From Eubacteriales bacterium (lineage in GTDB: Bacteria > Bacillota > Clostridia > Monoglobales > UMGS1388), in assembly GCA_029004515.1 (NCBI GenBank), contig JAQVYH010000003.1, forward strand, positions 15,921-56,551: a DNA stretch of 40,631 bases, written 5' to 3'. Under the pieces are notes generated by a model. That model was given only the letters and a program-made list of their open reading frames with translations. It was not told where the DNA came from and ran no database searches. Every line of letters begins with the position of its first letter. Positions within the stretch are counted from its first letter, which is position 1. The position numbers were made by a program, and so were the translations under genes. Below are positions 9,915 through 17,320 of this stretch, in pieces.

Positions 9915-10145
9915 TTATATTTTAGCAATTAACATAAATGCAATAAGAAGCCCGTAGATAGTAAGCGCTTCCATCATAGCAAGGGAAATAATAAGGGTTG
10001 AACGAATATCCTTTACGGCATCAGGTTGGCGAGCAATACTCTCCATAGCTGCCTTTGCTGTAAATCCCTGTCCAAGTCCAGGACCTAATGTACTGAATGC
10101 TACTGCGATCGCTGCTGCGATTGCGATAAGTCCACTGTCTGTCAT
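9915..10145 (-). CDS. atpE: F-type ATPase c subunit (proteolipid)
   Basis: A 76-aa hairpin of two membrane helices with the polar loop ARQPDA and the ion-binding Glu59 in MMEALTIYG. Helix 1 carries GPGLGQG, with the Pro and Gln (Gln26) typical of Na+-binding rings. The residue after the Glu is Ala60, then Leu61, where Na+ enzymes usually have Ser/Thr. The coupling ion therefore cannot be read with confidence; H+ or a weak Na+ site are both possible. SD AAAAGGAG lies ten bases before the ATG. It sits between a and b in the standard order. Confidence 0.93.
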   Translation of the reverse strand: MTDSGLIAIAAAIAVAFSTLGPGLGQGFTAKAAMESIARQPDAVKDIRSTLIISLAMMEALTIYGLLIAFMLIAKI

Positions 10146-10181
10146 AATAAAAATCTCCTTTTAAATATTTATTTTCTTAGT

Positions 10182-10856
10182 TTATTCAAGTTCTGTAGCT
10201 TCGTCTAAGTATATTGAGACGAGCATTGTAAAAACAATTGCCTGAATGGCACAAAATAGAATGGATAAAGCCATCATAAGTATAGGTGCCCCAATCGGCA
10301 TAATTTTGTATAATTGGTGCGATACGGTTTCTTCGCCAAATATATTTCCGAACAATCTAAGTGCAAGTGATGCAGGCTTTATGAATTCGTCTAAAATAAG
10401 TAGCGGCAACATAAAGAATATGGGACTGATAAATCGTTTGAAATAATGCTTTGCACCCATTTTAAGTCCTGTGATTTGCAAAAAGCAAAATGCTATAAGT
10501 CCAAGAGCAATTCCGACGGAAAGTGATGAAGTGGGTGCTTTGATCACTGGCGTCATTCCAACTCCCGGGATTAGTCCCGAATAATTTGAAATGATAATAA
10601 ATACAAATAACGATGAAAGAAACGAGAAATACCTTCTTGCTTTTTTCTTTTCCATAAGATCTGATAAGAAATTGTCTAAATATTCAACACCAAATTCAAT
10701 TATGTTTTGGAAAACACCGGGGCGGTCTTTAAGTCTTCTCGTCGAAATATATGAGATAACCGCAATCAATGCAAGTATTATCCACATCATAACAACTTCG
10801 CCCGTAACATCAAGAATGCCGAATATCCTAATTAATACCTCCGAGTTTTCTCCCAC
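10182..10856 (-). CDS. atpB: F-type ATPase a subunit
   Basis: A 224-aa integral membrane subunit that forms the ion half-channels beside the c-ring. It has the essential Arg (Arg167) in PASLALRLFGNIFGEE and ends with the conserved membrane helix before SIYLDEA. The start is GTG, sharing its first base with the stop codon of the upstream gene (TAGTG). SD AAGGAGG lies six to seven bases before it, within the upstream gene, suggesting translational coupling. Confidence 0.93.
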   Translation of the reverse strand: MGENSEVLIRIFGILDVTGEVVMMWIILALIAVISYISTRRLKDRPGVFQNIIEFGVEYLDNFLSDLMEKKKARRYFSFLSSLFVFIIISNYSGLIPGVGMTPVIKAPTSSLSVGIALGLIAFCFLQITGLKMGAKHYFKRFISPIFFMLPLLILDEFIKPASLALRLFGNIFGEETVSHQLYKIMPIGAPILMMALSILFCAIQAIVFTMLVSIYLDEATELE

Positions 10857-11158
10857 TATAATTCCTCCTTGCGTTCCGTTTTGTCCTCAGATGCTTTTAA
10901 TAGTTTTGGCGTGAAATATATCATTGGAAGAGTGATTCCTGTTGCCCCTCCAATTAATATATAGACTCCGTCAAAGGGTGTATATGGCGCCACAAAATAA
11001 CATAACACCAAGTAACCCACATTTAACACCTGTCTGAGCATCGAAAACATAAACAAATTTTTCTCTTTATTTATCAACGTAAATTTCGATATTTTGTAAT
11101 TGACGAAACTTATTAACCCTCCGAAAACAAAGGCAATAAGCAATCCCAAAAGATTCAT
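10856..11158 (-). CDS. AtpI-like small membrane protein
   Basis: A 100-aa protein with about three membrane helices, the first gene of the atp operon. Position and topology fit the AtpI/UncI group, which assists c-ring assembly or Mg2+/Ca2+ transport in some bacteria, but sequence similarity to typical AtpI is weak by eye. It includes MLRQVLNVGYLVLCYF and a basic C-terminus. Its stop overlaps the atpB start by one base. The ATG lies about 30 bases from the predicted transcription start. I infer the family from context more than from motifs. Confidence 0.6.
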   Translation of the reverse strand: MNLLGLLIAFVFGGLISFVNYKISKFTLINKEKNLFMFSMLRQVLNVGYLVLCYFVAPYTPFDGVYILIGGATGITLPMIYFTPKLLKASEDKTERKEEL

Positions 11159-11194
11159 AACATCAACCTCACCTAATTTATCGCATTGTTGTTT

Positions 11195-11223
11195 ATTGTA
11201 TCACTTGACTTACCATAAGTCAA
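11195..11223 (-). promoter_or_regulatory. Promoter of the atp operon
   Basis: Minus strand TTGACT (11218-11223), 17 bases, TACAAT (11195-11200). Its -35 is the right arm of the palindrome TTGACTTA-CCA-TAAGTCAA (11205-11223). The left arm is the -35 of the divergent lysR promoter. Confidence 0.7.
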
Positions 11224-11233
11224 ATAGTATAAT
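11205..11233 (+). promoter_or_regulatory. Promoter of lysR, overlapping the atp promoter
   Basis: Plus strand TTGACT (11205-11210), 17 bases, TATAAT (11228-11233). The 19-base palindrome in its -35/spacer region supplies the -35 of both divergent promoters, so polymerase could not occupy both at once. Confidence 0.75.
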
Positions 11234-11245
11234 ATTATCATTATC

Positions 11246-11261
11246 ATAACCACTTGGTTAT
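11246..11261. promoter_or_regulatory. Operator-like dyad before lysR
   Basis: ATAACC-ACTT-GGTTAT, a perfect 6-bp dyad immediately before the SD AAGGAG of lysR. It could be a LysR-type autoregulatory site or a small hairpin next to the ribosome site. Confidence 0.4.
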
Positions 11262-11274
11262 AAGGAGTGATAAA

Positions 11275-12141
11275 ATGACAATAAGACATTTAAAAGTGTT
11301 TATTACAGTTTGCAAATATAATAATTTTACCCGTGCTGCAGAAGAATTGCATATTGCACAACCTGCGGTAAGCACAACCATCGCAGAAATAGAAAAATAT
11401 TATAGTGTTTTGTTATTTGAACGCATCAACAAAAAAATCATTTTAACTGAAGCAGGAAAAAAGCTTCTGGTAAAAGCAAGGGAAGTTGTTACAAGCTTTG
11501 ATGATTTTGAAAGTCTTGCCAATCAGACAGAAACAACCACAATGCTAAAAATCGGCGCTTCACTAACGATTGGAAGAACCATCATTCCGAAATTACTAAG
11601 CATATTTAAACAAGATTATCCTGAGACAGCTGTTAGCGTTTCAATCGGTCAAGCGCTGGATATTGAAAGAAAGGTTGCTGATGGTATTCTTGATTTTGCA
11701 TTAGTCGAAGGCAGGGTGTCATTTCCTAATATAAAGGTTAAGCCTTTTGCAGAGGATAAGCTAATACCTGTGGGTGGAAAAGATTTTATAGTGCCACCAA
11801 AACTCACTGTGCAAGAACTTTCAAAATTGCCATTATTGCTTCGTGAAAAAGGTAGCTCATCAAGAGATTTTGTAGATAGCCTTTTCTCCATCCAAGCTCT
11901 TACGGCACATCCAATTGTGGAATCAGCAAGTAATGAAGCTATTATATCAATTGCGGCTCAAAATCACGGAATCGCAATCCTGCCCCAGTCTATTGTAAAA
12001 GAGCATATTGGACAATCATTAAAAGAAATAAATGTGCTGGATGTATCTTTTAATAGAAAATTTTACTTGATTCACCATAAAGATAAGAAGATAAATATAA
12101 TTTCTCAAACGATGGATATACTAAAAACCATTGTGGACTAA
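11275..12141 (+). CDS. LysR-family transcriptional regulator
   Basis: A 288-aa LTTR. The N-terminal winged helix-turn-helix (residues 1-60) includes FTRAAEELHIAQPAVSTTI and LLFERINKKIILTEAGKKLL. The C-terminal part (about 88-288) is a periplasmic-binding-protein-like effector domain with an IAAQNHGIAILPQ segment. SD AAGGAG lies seven bases before the ATG. It is divergent from the atp operon with overlapping promoters, so it may control the ATPase as well as itself. LTTRs usually regulate a divergent neighbour (family knowledge), but control of an atp operon would be unusual. The ligand is unknown. Confidence 0.92.
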   Translation: MTIRHLKVFITVCKYNNFTRAAEELHIAQPAVSTTIAEIEKYYSVLLFERINKKIILTEAGKKLLVKAREVVTSFDDFESLANQTETTTMLKIGASLTIGRTIIPKLLSIFKQDYPETAVSVSIGQALDIERKVADGILDFALVEGRVSFPNIKVKPFAEDKLIPVGGKDFIVPPKLTVQELSKLPLLLREKGSSSRDFVDSLFSIQALTAHPIVESASNEAIISIAAQNHGIAILPQSIVKEHIGQSLKEINVLDVSFNRKFYLIHHKDKKINIISQTMDILKTIVD

Positions 12142-12191
12142 TATGCAAGCCGAGTGACCCTCCTTTGCAGGTCCCTCAGTCTATAATCAAC

Positions 12192-12222
12192 TAAAAAAAG
12201 CTCTCCAAAAAGGAGAGCTTTT
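12192..12222. terminator. Bidirectional terminator between lysR and the DUF3298 gene
   Basis: Perfect 11-bp stem AAAAGCTCTCC / GGAGAGCTTTT with a 5-base loop (12196-12206 with 12212-12222). The U-tract is stronger on the minus strand (TTTTTTTAG), but the stem serves both converging genes. Confidence 0.85.
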
Positions 12223-12253
12223 AGGGAAAATAAAAAAGGGAATATGCTTCTTA

Positions 12254-13009
12254 TTATTTCATTAAACTCTTTGGAAGTATAAACTCAGGACTACCTTGAA
12301 CACCTGCAGCGACTTCATATTCATCAAAGACAACTACAACTTCACCTTTATCATTAATATAGAACTTTTCAATGTTGTTTAAAGCCTTCTTGGTGTTGTC
12401 ATCTACAACTCCATTATTATAAATAAAGAAAGTTCCATCTTCCTCAGCGTTTCTTCTTGCCATTTCCTCTAATATGTATTCTTTCACAGCCTTTTTATCA
12501 ACCAATTCATCAAGTGTGATGATTTTCCCTGTTTTTTTATCTATATTATAGAATGTATGCGCCTCAGCAGCAGATGCTCCTGTTGTTGTAAGTATCACAT
12601 CGAGAGATAAGTAGTTTTCATCATTTGTTCTTACAGCATAGTCCATAGTAACATTGAATTTCGCATCTCCATTTCCAGATAATTTCCGAAGTTCTTCTAC
12701 CTCTTCAAAGAACTTATTTTTAACTGCCTCACCTTTATCACGGAGTTCATCATTTAAAAGCTTTTCCAGTTCTTTATCAACAAGGCCTTCTATGCCCGGT
12801 GTTTTAATATCTGCAGAAAAGCCTCCCTCTACGTACTGAAACCTGCCAAAGGTGAGTACATTTACCACATCTCCTATAACAGGAACATCCAACATGGCCT
12901 TTGCTAGCACAGGGGAAAGATTCAGTGCTATAGTTAATACTGCCAAAAGACCTGCAACCAACCCCAAGCTTCTTTTTAATATAACTTTTTTCATATTGTT
13001 TTTCTTCAT
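12254..13009 (-). CDS. DUF3298 / RsiV-like membrane-anchored protein
   Basis: A 251-aa protein with a basic N-terminus and one membrane helix or uncleaved signal (about residues 14-38). It is followed by AMLDVPVIGDVVNVLTFGRF and then a soluble domain ending with the FYINDKGEVVVVFDEYEVA segment typical of DUF3298. That fold forms the extracellular part of the anti-sigma factor RsiV, which binds lysozyme in Bacillus (family knowledge). No sigma factor gene lies beside it, so it may be a free-standing surface sensor or binding protein. The start is the ATG behind AAGGATTGAG (11-base spacing); an in-frame extension upstream has no supporting SD. Confidence 0.7.
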   Translation of the reverse strand: MKKNNMKKVILKRSLGLVAGLLAVLTIALNLSPVLAKAMLDVPVIGDVVNVLTFGRFQYVEGGFSADIKTPGIEGLVDKELEKLLNDELRDKGEAVKNKFFEEVEELRKLSGNGDAKFNVTMDYAVRTNDENYLSLDVILTTTGASAAEAHTFYNIDKKTGKIITLDELVDKKAVKEYILEEMARRNAEEDGTFFIYNNGVVDDNTKKALNNIEKFYINDKGEVVVVFDEYEVAAGVQGSPEFILPKSLMK

Positions 13010-13200
13010 ATTTTTCTCAATCCTTTCCAATAAAAGTATACTCTGTATATGTATATGCAAATCGATATGCACTATCATTATTATTACGGATAAATTCTTT
13101 AAATAGCTGTTTTTTAATCGATTGTTTTTTCTCGTTTCATATGTTAAGACTACTGTGAATGAAAATTTTATCAAAAAATTACAAAAAAATCTATAATTAA

Positions 13201-13228
13201 GCGGTCAGCTACAAACAACGCTGACCGC
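13201..13228 (-). terminator. Hairpin after the histidine phosphatase gene
   Basis: Perfect 9-bp stem GCGGTCAGC / GCTGACCGC with a 10-base loop, 27 bases past the stop. On the minus strand the U-rich run is offset (TTAATTATAGATTTTTTT), so termination is likely but not textbook. Confidence 0.65.
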
Positions 13229-13255
13229 CACATTTATTAAGCCATATTACTTTTA

Positions 13256-13972
13256 TTATATGTAAATTCTGTTGTTGTATTTTGTAGGTAAATTGTCACC
13301 GTACAAGTGGGAATCATTTGATAAGGTTAATACCTTTGGTATATAGACATTATCCTTTACATGATGAAATTCAATTACTGTAATATTTGTATGGGAAATA
13401 TCAAAGCTTGACCAGATAACAGGCAAGGGAATGTCAAGAAGCACCCCTAGCCATGCAAGGGAAAAGCCCTGATGGCAAAACGCCGCTACTCGCATATCAT
13501 TTGACGCATCTGATGTATATACGCAGTTTTCTCTATCATGAGTAAATCCAAGTCTTGCAAAGAAATCGTCAGAAGCATTGAGAATTCTTTCGTAACCAGT
13601 TTTAAAAACATCACTAAAGGAATCCTCATTATACCATTCGTGTCCTAAGCTCATTATTTTTCGTGAGCGTATTATAGCTTTGTAGTCCGGATTCTGAAAT
13701 ACCCAATTCCTTCCGCCTTGGTCATCTTCAACGGTGAAATCTTTCCAAGCTAAATCTTCACTCATCCAATCTTCGATTGCAATTTCGTTTTTAGTAAGAA
13801 TTGCAGTAGGCTCCGCTGTCTGTCTTGCACGAACAAGAGGTGACGAAAAAATCTTATCTATCCCATGGAGCGCCAATCGCTTTGCAACAGAATTTGCCTG
13901 CACCTTGCCAAGCGCCGTAAGGCTATCAGGATTATAAATCGGATCACCATGACGAACAATATATAATAGCAT
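13256..13972 (-). CDS. Histidine phosphatase family protein
   Basis: A 238-aa phosphoglycerate-mutase-like (branch 1) phosphatase. The phospho-acceptor motif is RHG at residues 7-9 (LLYIVRHGDP), followed by the SSPLVRARQTAEP block and a second catalytic His167 in AAFCHQGFSLAW. The substrate cannot be told from sequence; members include phosphoglycerate mutases, cobalamin phosphatases and broad phosphatases. SD AAAAGGAG lies eight bases before the ATG. It has its own promoter (14015-14043) and hairpin terminator. Confidence 0.88.
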   Translation of the reverse strand: MLLYIVRHGDPIYNPDSLTALGKVQANSVAKRLALHGIDKIFSSPLVRARQTAEPTAILTKNEIAIEDWMSEDLAWKDFTVEDDQGGRNWVFQNPDYKAIIRSRKIMSLGHEWYNEDSFSDVFKTGYERILNASDDFFARLGFTHDRENCVYTSDASNDMRVAAFCHQGFSLAWLGVLLDIPLPVIWSSFDISHTNITVIEFHHVKDNVYIPKVLTLSNDSHLYGDNLPTKYNNRIYI

Positions 13973-14014
13973 ATAACCACTCCTTTTCCCAAGTTGAATC
14001 CACTAAATGATTTT

Positions 14015-14043
14015 ATTTTATCACAGAATAGGAATATAATCAA
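14015..14043 (-). promoter_or_regulatory. Promoter of the histidine phosphatase gene
   Basis: Minus strand TTGATT (14038-14043), 17 bases, TAAAAT (14015-14020). The -35 abuts the U-tract of the ftsZ terminator. Confidence 0.6.
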
Positions 14044-14077
14044 CAAAAAAACTCTCTCGAAAATTCGGGAGAGTTTT
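14041..14077 (-). terminator. Terminator of ftsZ and the division cluster
   Basis: Twelve-position stem (14048-14059 with 14066-14077) with one mismatch on the minus strand, followed by TTTTTTTGTTG. It lies 16 bases beyond the ftsZ stop. Confidence 0.85.
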
Positions 14078-14093
14078 ATAAATTCCATATGTA

Positions 14094-15206
14094 TTAAAGC
14101 TGATTCTTAAGGAAGAAAGGAACATCGATGTCATCATCGAAAAGGTCCTTCTTTGGAGCTTCCTGAGCTACCTGAGCAGCTACTGGAGCTTGTGATACCT
14201 GAGGAGCAGGTGCCGCTTCTGCCGCTACAGCCTTTTCCCTAAGCGGATTACCATGGCTATCGAAACCTGTTGCGATAACTGTGATCATCATTTCATCACC
14301 GAAGTTTTCGTTAACAACAACACCAAAGATGAATGTTGCATCTTCATCGATAAGGCTCTGTACATAATCTGCCGCTTCGTTAACTTCCTGAAGAGCCATA
14401 TCAGTACCACCCTGAATATTCATAATAACACCTGTTGCACCGTCAATTGACGTTTCAAGAAGTGGACTATGTACTGCCATCTGTGCAGCCTCAAGTGCCT
14501 TGTTTGCACCGCTTGCACTACCGATACCCATATGAGCGTACCCAGCGTTCTTCATAACTGCCTGTACATCAGCAAAGTCAGTATTGATTGTACCAACGCC
14601 AGAGATAAGGTCAGTGATACCCTGAACACCCTGTCTAAGAACCTCATCCGCCATCTTGAATGCATCCTTCATTGTGGTTCTAGGTTCTGCAATTTCAAGA
14701 AGCTTGTCATTAGGAATAACAACAAGAGCATCAACATTAGATTTAAGGCTTTCAATACCGCTGATAGCCTGATTCATTCTCTTTCTACCTTCAAAACCGA
14801 AAGGCTTTGTAACAACACCAACAGTGAGAATCCCCATATCCTTTGCAACATTTGCAACTACAGGAGCACCACCAGTACCTGTGCCGCCACCCATACCGGC
14901 AGTAACGAACACCATATTAGCGCCTTTGATAGACTGTGCGATTTCTTCCTTGCTTTCCTCTGCAGCCTTAAAGCCGATTTCTGGGTTCGCACCAGCTCCA
15001 AGACCCTTTGTGATCTTTTCGCCGATCTGTATTCTCTGTTCAGCCTTTGATGTCTGAAGTACCTGTTTATCTGTATTTACTGCTATAAATTCAACACTTG
15101 AAAGACCGCCGTCAACCATTCTGTCAACAGCATTATTACCGCCGCCGCCGACTCCGATTACTTTTAGATTAACGGTTTCGTCATTTTTTCTTTCGAATTC
15201 TATCAC
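14094..15206 (-). CDS. ftsZ: Cell division protein FtsZ
   Basis: A 370-aa tubulin-like GTPase that forms the division ring. It has the N-terminal [10 protein letters not shown], the tubulin signature GGGTGTG (106-112), the T7-loop segment [11 protein letters not shown], a Pro/Ala/Val/Gln-rich linker (about 325-355) and the C-terminal peptide IDVPFFLKN, which binds FtsA/SepF-type partners. The start is GTG with AGGAGG nine bases upstream. It is last in the cluster, ~100 bases after sbp, and has its own promoter (15237-15265). No ftsA lies beside it, so another tether is needed. Confidence 0.97.
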   Translation of the reverse strand: MIEFERKNDETVNLKVIGVGGGGNNAVDRMVDGGLSSVEFIAVNTDKQVLQTSKAEQRIQIGEKITKGLGAGANPEIGFKAAEESKEEIAQSIKGANMVFVTAGMGGGTGTGGAPVVANVAKDMGILTVGVVTKPFGFEGRKRMNQAISGIESLKSNVDALVVIPNDKLLEIAEPRTTMKDAFKMADEVLRQGVQGITDLISGVGTINTDFADVQAVMKNAGYAHMGIGSASGANKALEAAQMAVHSPLLETSIDGATGVIMNIQGGTDMALQEVNEAADYVQSLIDEDATFIFGVVVNENFGDEMMITVIATGFDSHGNPLREKAVAAEAAPAPQVSQAPVAAQVAQEAPKKDLFDDDIDVPFFLKNQL

Positions 15207-15236
15207 GAAAAACTACCTCCTATGATTTATAGAATC

Positions 15237-15265
15237 AGTATACTACAAAAAAAATCATTTGTAAA
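15237..15265 (-). promoter_or_regulatory. Promoter of ftsZ
   Basis: Minus strand TTTACA (15260-15265), 17 bases, TATACT (15237-15242), starting transcription ~25-30 bases before the ftsZ GTG. Confidence 0.7.
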
Positions 15266-15305
15266 TGGGTTTTGAAAGTTTTTTTACAGAAATGTTACAA
15301 TTTTT

Positions 15306-15650
15306 TTACTCAGCTTTTGTAAACTGTTTCAAAAGGTGTCTACGCATAATTGCAAAGTTCCTGAAAATCCTTATAGCAAGCACTACTGCGCATGGAATGA
15401 GCAAGTCAAATCCTAAAAGTCTTCCTGCCCATACAAATATAACTGCAATAAAAGCATTACCAAAAAAACCTGTCACAAACACATTTGTCTTGAAGTTTAG
15501 GTTAATATGTGCTGCTATTCCGCCAAAAACCGAGTCAAGACCGGCTAAGAGAGCAACAGCAACATAAGGAGTGGCAACCTGTGGAATAAAGAACGGCATA
15601 AACAGCCCCAACAAAATGCCTAGCAAAACTCCAACTACTATAATAAGCAT
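15306..15650 (-). CDS. sbp: Small basic protein (DUF1290)
   Basis: A 114-aa membrane protein with three to four hydrophobic helices and a basic C-terminus (IRIFRNFAIMRRHLLKQF). It matches the Sbp/DUF1290 family found next to DUF881 and ftsZ in Firmicutes division clusters; its function is unknown. It contains LLAGLDSVFGGIAA, a conserved stretch of the family. The start ATG overlaps the upstream stop (TAATG), with AGGAGGTG eight bases before it, suggesting tight coupling to the DUF881 gene. Confidence 0.9.
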   Translation of the reverse strand: MLIIVVGVLLGILLGLFMPFFIPQVATPYVAVALLAGLDSVFGGIAAHINLNFKTNVFVTGFFGNAFIAVIFVWAGRLLGFDLLIPCAVVLAIRIFRNFAIMRRHLLKQFTKAE

Positions 15651-16384
15651 TATTGGTCACCTCCTGTTTTTGCAGGTTTAGCATATGTATAAGATGACTT
15701 ACCTGCATAAGCCCCTATAGAGATATTCTCTGAACGCTTTGTTTCAACAGGAATATTCCAATATGTCATGGTATCCATAAAGCCCTCAGGCATATTGAGA
15801 GTACTATTCATCTTACTATAATTACCAATTGCCTTTATAACAAAAGGAGCATAGCAACGAACATTGTTAATTGTAACAGAGGATCCTGAGCAACGAATTT
15901 CACTGGTCGCAATGATACGCTGACCGTTTAAAGAAAGCGCCTCAACTTCAGCATTGCGAAGCTCGTTAAGAAGCATAAGCAGGTCGGAATCGTGGATAGT
16001 TTCAGCGACAGCATTATCGCCACCATGTCGGATTGTACTATCATTGATAGTTACAATGATTCCCGGGCCTGTAACATCAGTAAGACCGGCAAGAAGTTCT
16101 GCTCTTTCAAGATCTTCAGAAAGAACCTTTGAATAGTCAGAGCTTTCACTCGCTTCACTCTTAAAACGGTCAAGGTCGTTTTTGTACGCATTTGACTGTT
16201 GTTGAAGCTCCATATTTTTTTGACTTAGCCTTAAGACCTCTGTCTGAAGAGTCTCAAGACGAGATGTTGTAGTATTACTCATAACCGCATTATTACGCCA
16301 TACACTCTTTATCTGCAATGTAGCAGCAAAGCCTATAACAAAGCATATGAGGGCTATGATCATAACAGGCGTTTTTTCCTTCAT
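15650..16384 (-). CDS. DUF881 division-cluster protein
   Basis: A 244-aa protein with one N-terminal membrane helix (IIALICFVIGFAATL), a coiled coil (about 40-85) and an extracellular domain. The domain includes GLTDVTGPGIIVTINDS, DLLMLLNELRNAEVEALSLNGQRI and SGSSVTINNVRCYAPF. These are the hallmarks of DUF881 (YlxW/YlxX-like), whose role near FtsQ and Sbp is unknown. The start is uncertain: ATG at 16384 (12 bases after AAGGA) or GTG at 16393 (3 bases after). It is followed directly by sbp with a one-base overlap. Confidence 0.88.
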   Translation of the reverse strand: MKEKTPVMIIALICFVIGFAATLQIKSVWRNNAVMSNTTTSRLETLQTEVLRLSQKNMELQQQSNAYKNDLDRFKSEASESSDYSKVLSEDLERAELLAGLTDVTGPGIIVTINDSTIRHGGDNAVAETIHDSDLLMLLNELRNAEVEALSLNGQRIIATSEIRCSGSSVTINNVRCYAPFVIKAIGNYSKMNSTLNMPEGFMDTMTYWNIPVETKRSENISIGAYAGKSSYTYAKPAKTGGDQ

Positions 16385-16408
16385 GTGTTTCACCGTTCCT
16401 TTCCCCTT

Positions 16409-17320
16409 TTATTCTTCTGTATTCTCGGGTTCTTCAGTCTCCTGTGTCTCCTTCTTCTCTGCTTCCTCAAGGGCTCGCTTTTCAGAAGCAGTTATAAGCT
16501 TTTCGTTCTCATCGTAGTTCTCTTTGTAATACCCACCTACACTTGGAGCGGAGATATCAAAGGAGCCTTCAACATCTATTCCTCTTTCACGGATAAAGGT
16601 TTTAAGAAACGCGAATTTATATTCAATATTACTCATTTCACCAATAATTACTGTAAGGTTGTTATACTTAAACCGTACATCATCACCTGAAATCTCAATT
16701 TTCTTGACGTCCTTCTCATACCCCTCTTTTTTAAGATATGAGAGAATTTCCTTATACGCCTTACCACCAAGGGATTTCTCTGTTACAAACTTCTCGCCTA
16801 TCTTTTTCCCTGCCAGTTTGGAAATTTTAATCTCTTTAAGCTTTGTTGATGGCTTTGTAACCTGCTGAAGAATCTGCCCATTACGAGCCACTAGAATATA
16901 CAGACCTTTTTTCACCTTAACAAACCCGTATGGTTCATATTCCTTTACTGTAATAGTAATCTTATTGGGGAATGTTTTTGTGATCTGTGCATCATAAATA
17001 TATGGATATTTTTCTACTCGTTTTTCTGCACCACTACTGCCAAATGTCCAAATATTCTCTCCCTTAAAAATTCTGGCAGTCTGTATAATGCTTTCTGTCT
17101 TTACCTTGACATTCCCCTTAACATTGATAGTCTTAATATCAAAAAATGGGGCAAAGCACATAAACAAACCGATAATCACGGCAACAAAAACACATAAGGA
17201 CAACGCACGATTGCGCTTTTTCATACGCAGTCGCTTTTTGTATTTTTTGGTGTTTCTTTGAGCTTGCTGTTCAGGTGAAAGCGTCCTTTCAACCTTCTTT
17301 TTTCTTCTGTAAATTTTCAT
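16409..17320 (-). CDS. ftsQ: Division protein FtsQ/DivIB
   Basis: A 303-aa bitopic protein. It has a very basic cytoplasmic tail (residues 1-40), one membrane helix (about 41-58) and a POTRA domain starting FDIKTINVKGNVKV. A DivIB-type beta domain follows, then an acidic low-complexity tail rich in Glu and Thr. It acts with FtsL and DivIC to activate septal synthesis. The start overlaps the murA stop (ATGA) with AAAAGG upstream, so it is coupled to murA. Confidence 0.9.
   Translation of the reverse strand: MKIYRRKKKVERTLSPEQQAQRNTKKYKKRLRMKKRNRALSLCVFVAVIIGLFMCFAPFFDIKTINVKGNVKVKTESIIQTARIFKGENIWTFGSSGAEKRVEKYPYIYDAQITKTFPNKITITVKEYEPYGFVKVKKGLYILVARNGQILQQVTKPSTKLKEIKISKLAGKKIGEKFVTEKSLGGKAYKEILSYLKKEGYEKDVKKIEISGDDVRFKYNNLTVIIGEMSNIEYKFAFLKTFIRERGIDVEGSFDISAPSVGGYYKENYDENEKLITASEKRALEEAEKKETQETEEPENTEE

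Noticed and set aside
9583..9957. 124-codon plus-strand ORF
   Set aside because: Antisense to atpF; rich in Ser and Phe as expected from the complement of Lys/Glu codons.
12141..12185. Structured RNA after lysR (GACCCTCC...GGTCCCTC segment)
   Set aside because: Pairing is broken by central mismatches and no family signature was found; the real terminator is the next hairpin.
14469..15050. 193-codon plus-strand ORF
   Set aside because: Lies wholly antisense to ftsZ, has no family resemblance and is a frame shadow of a conserved gene.
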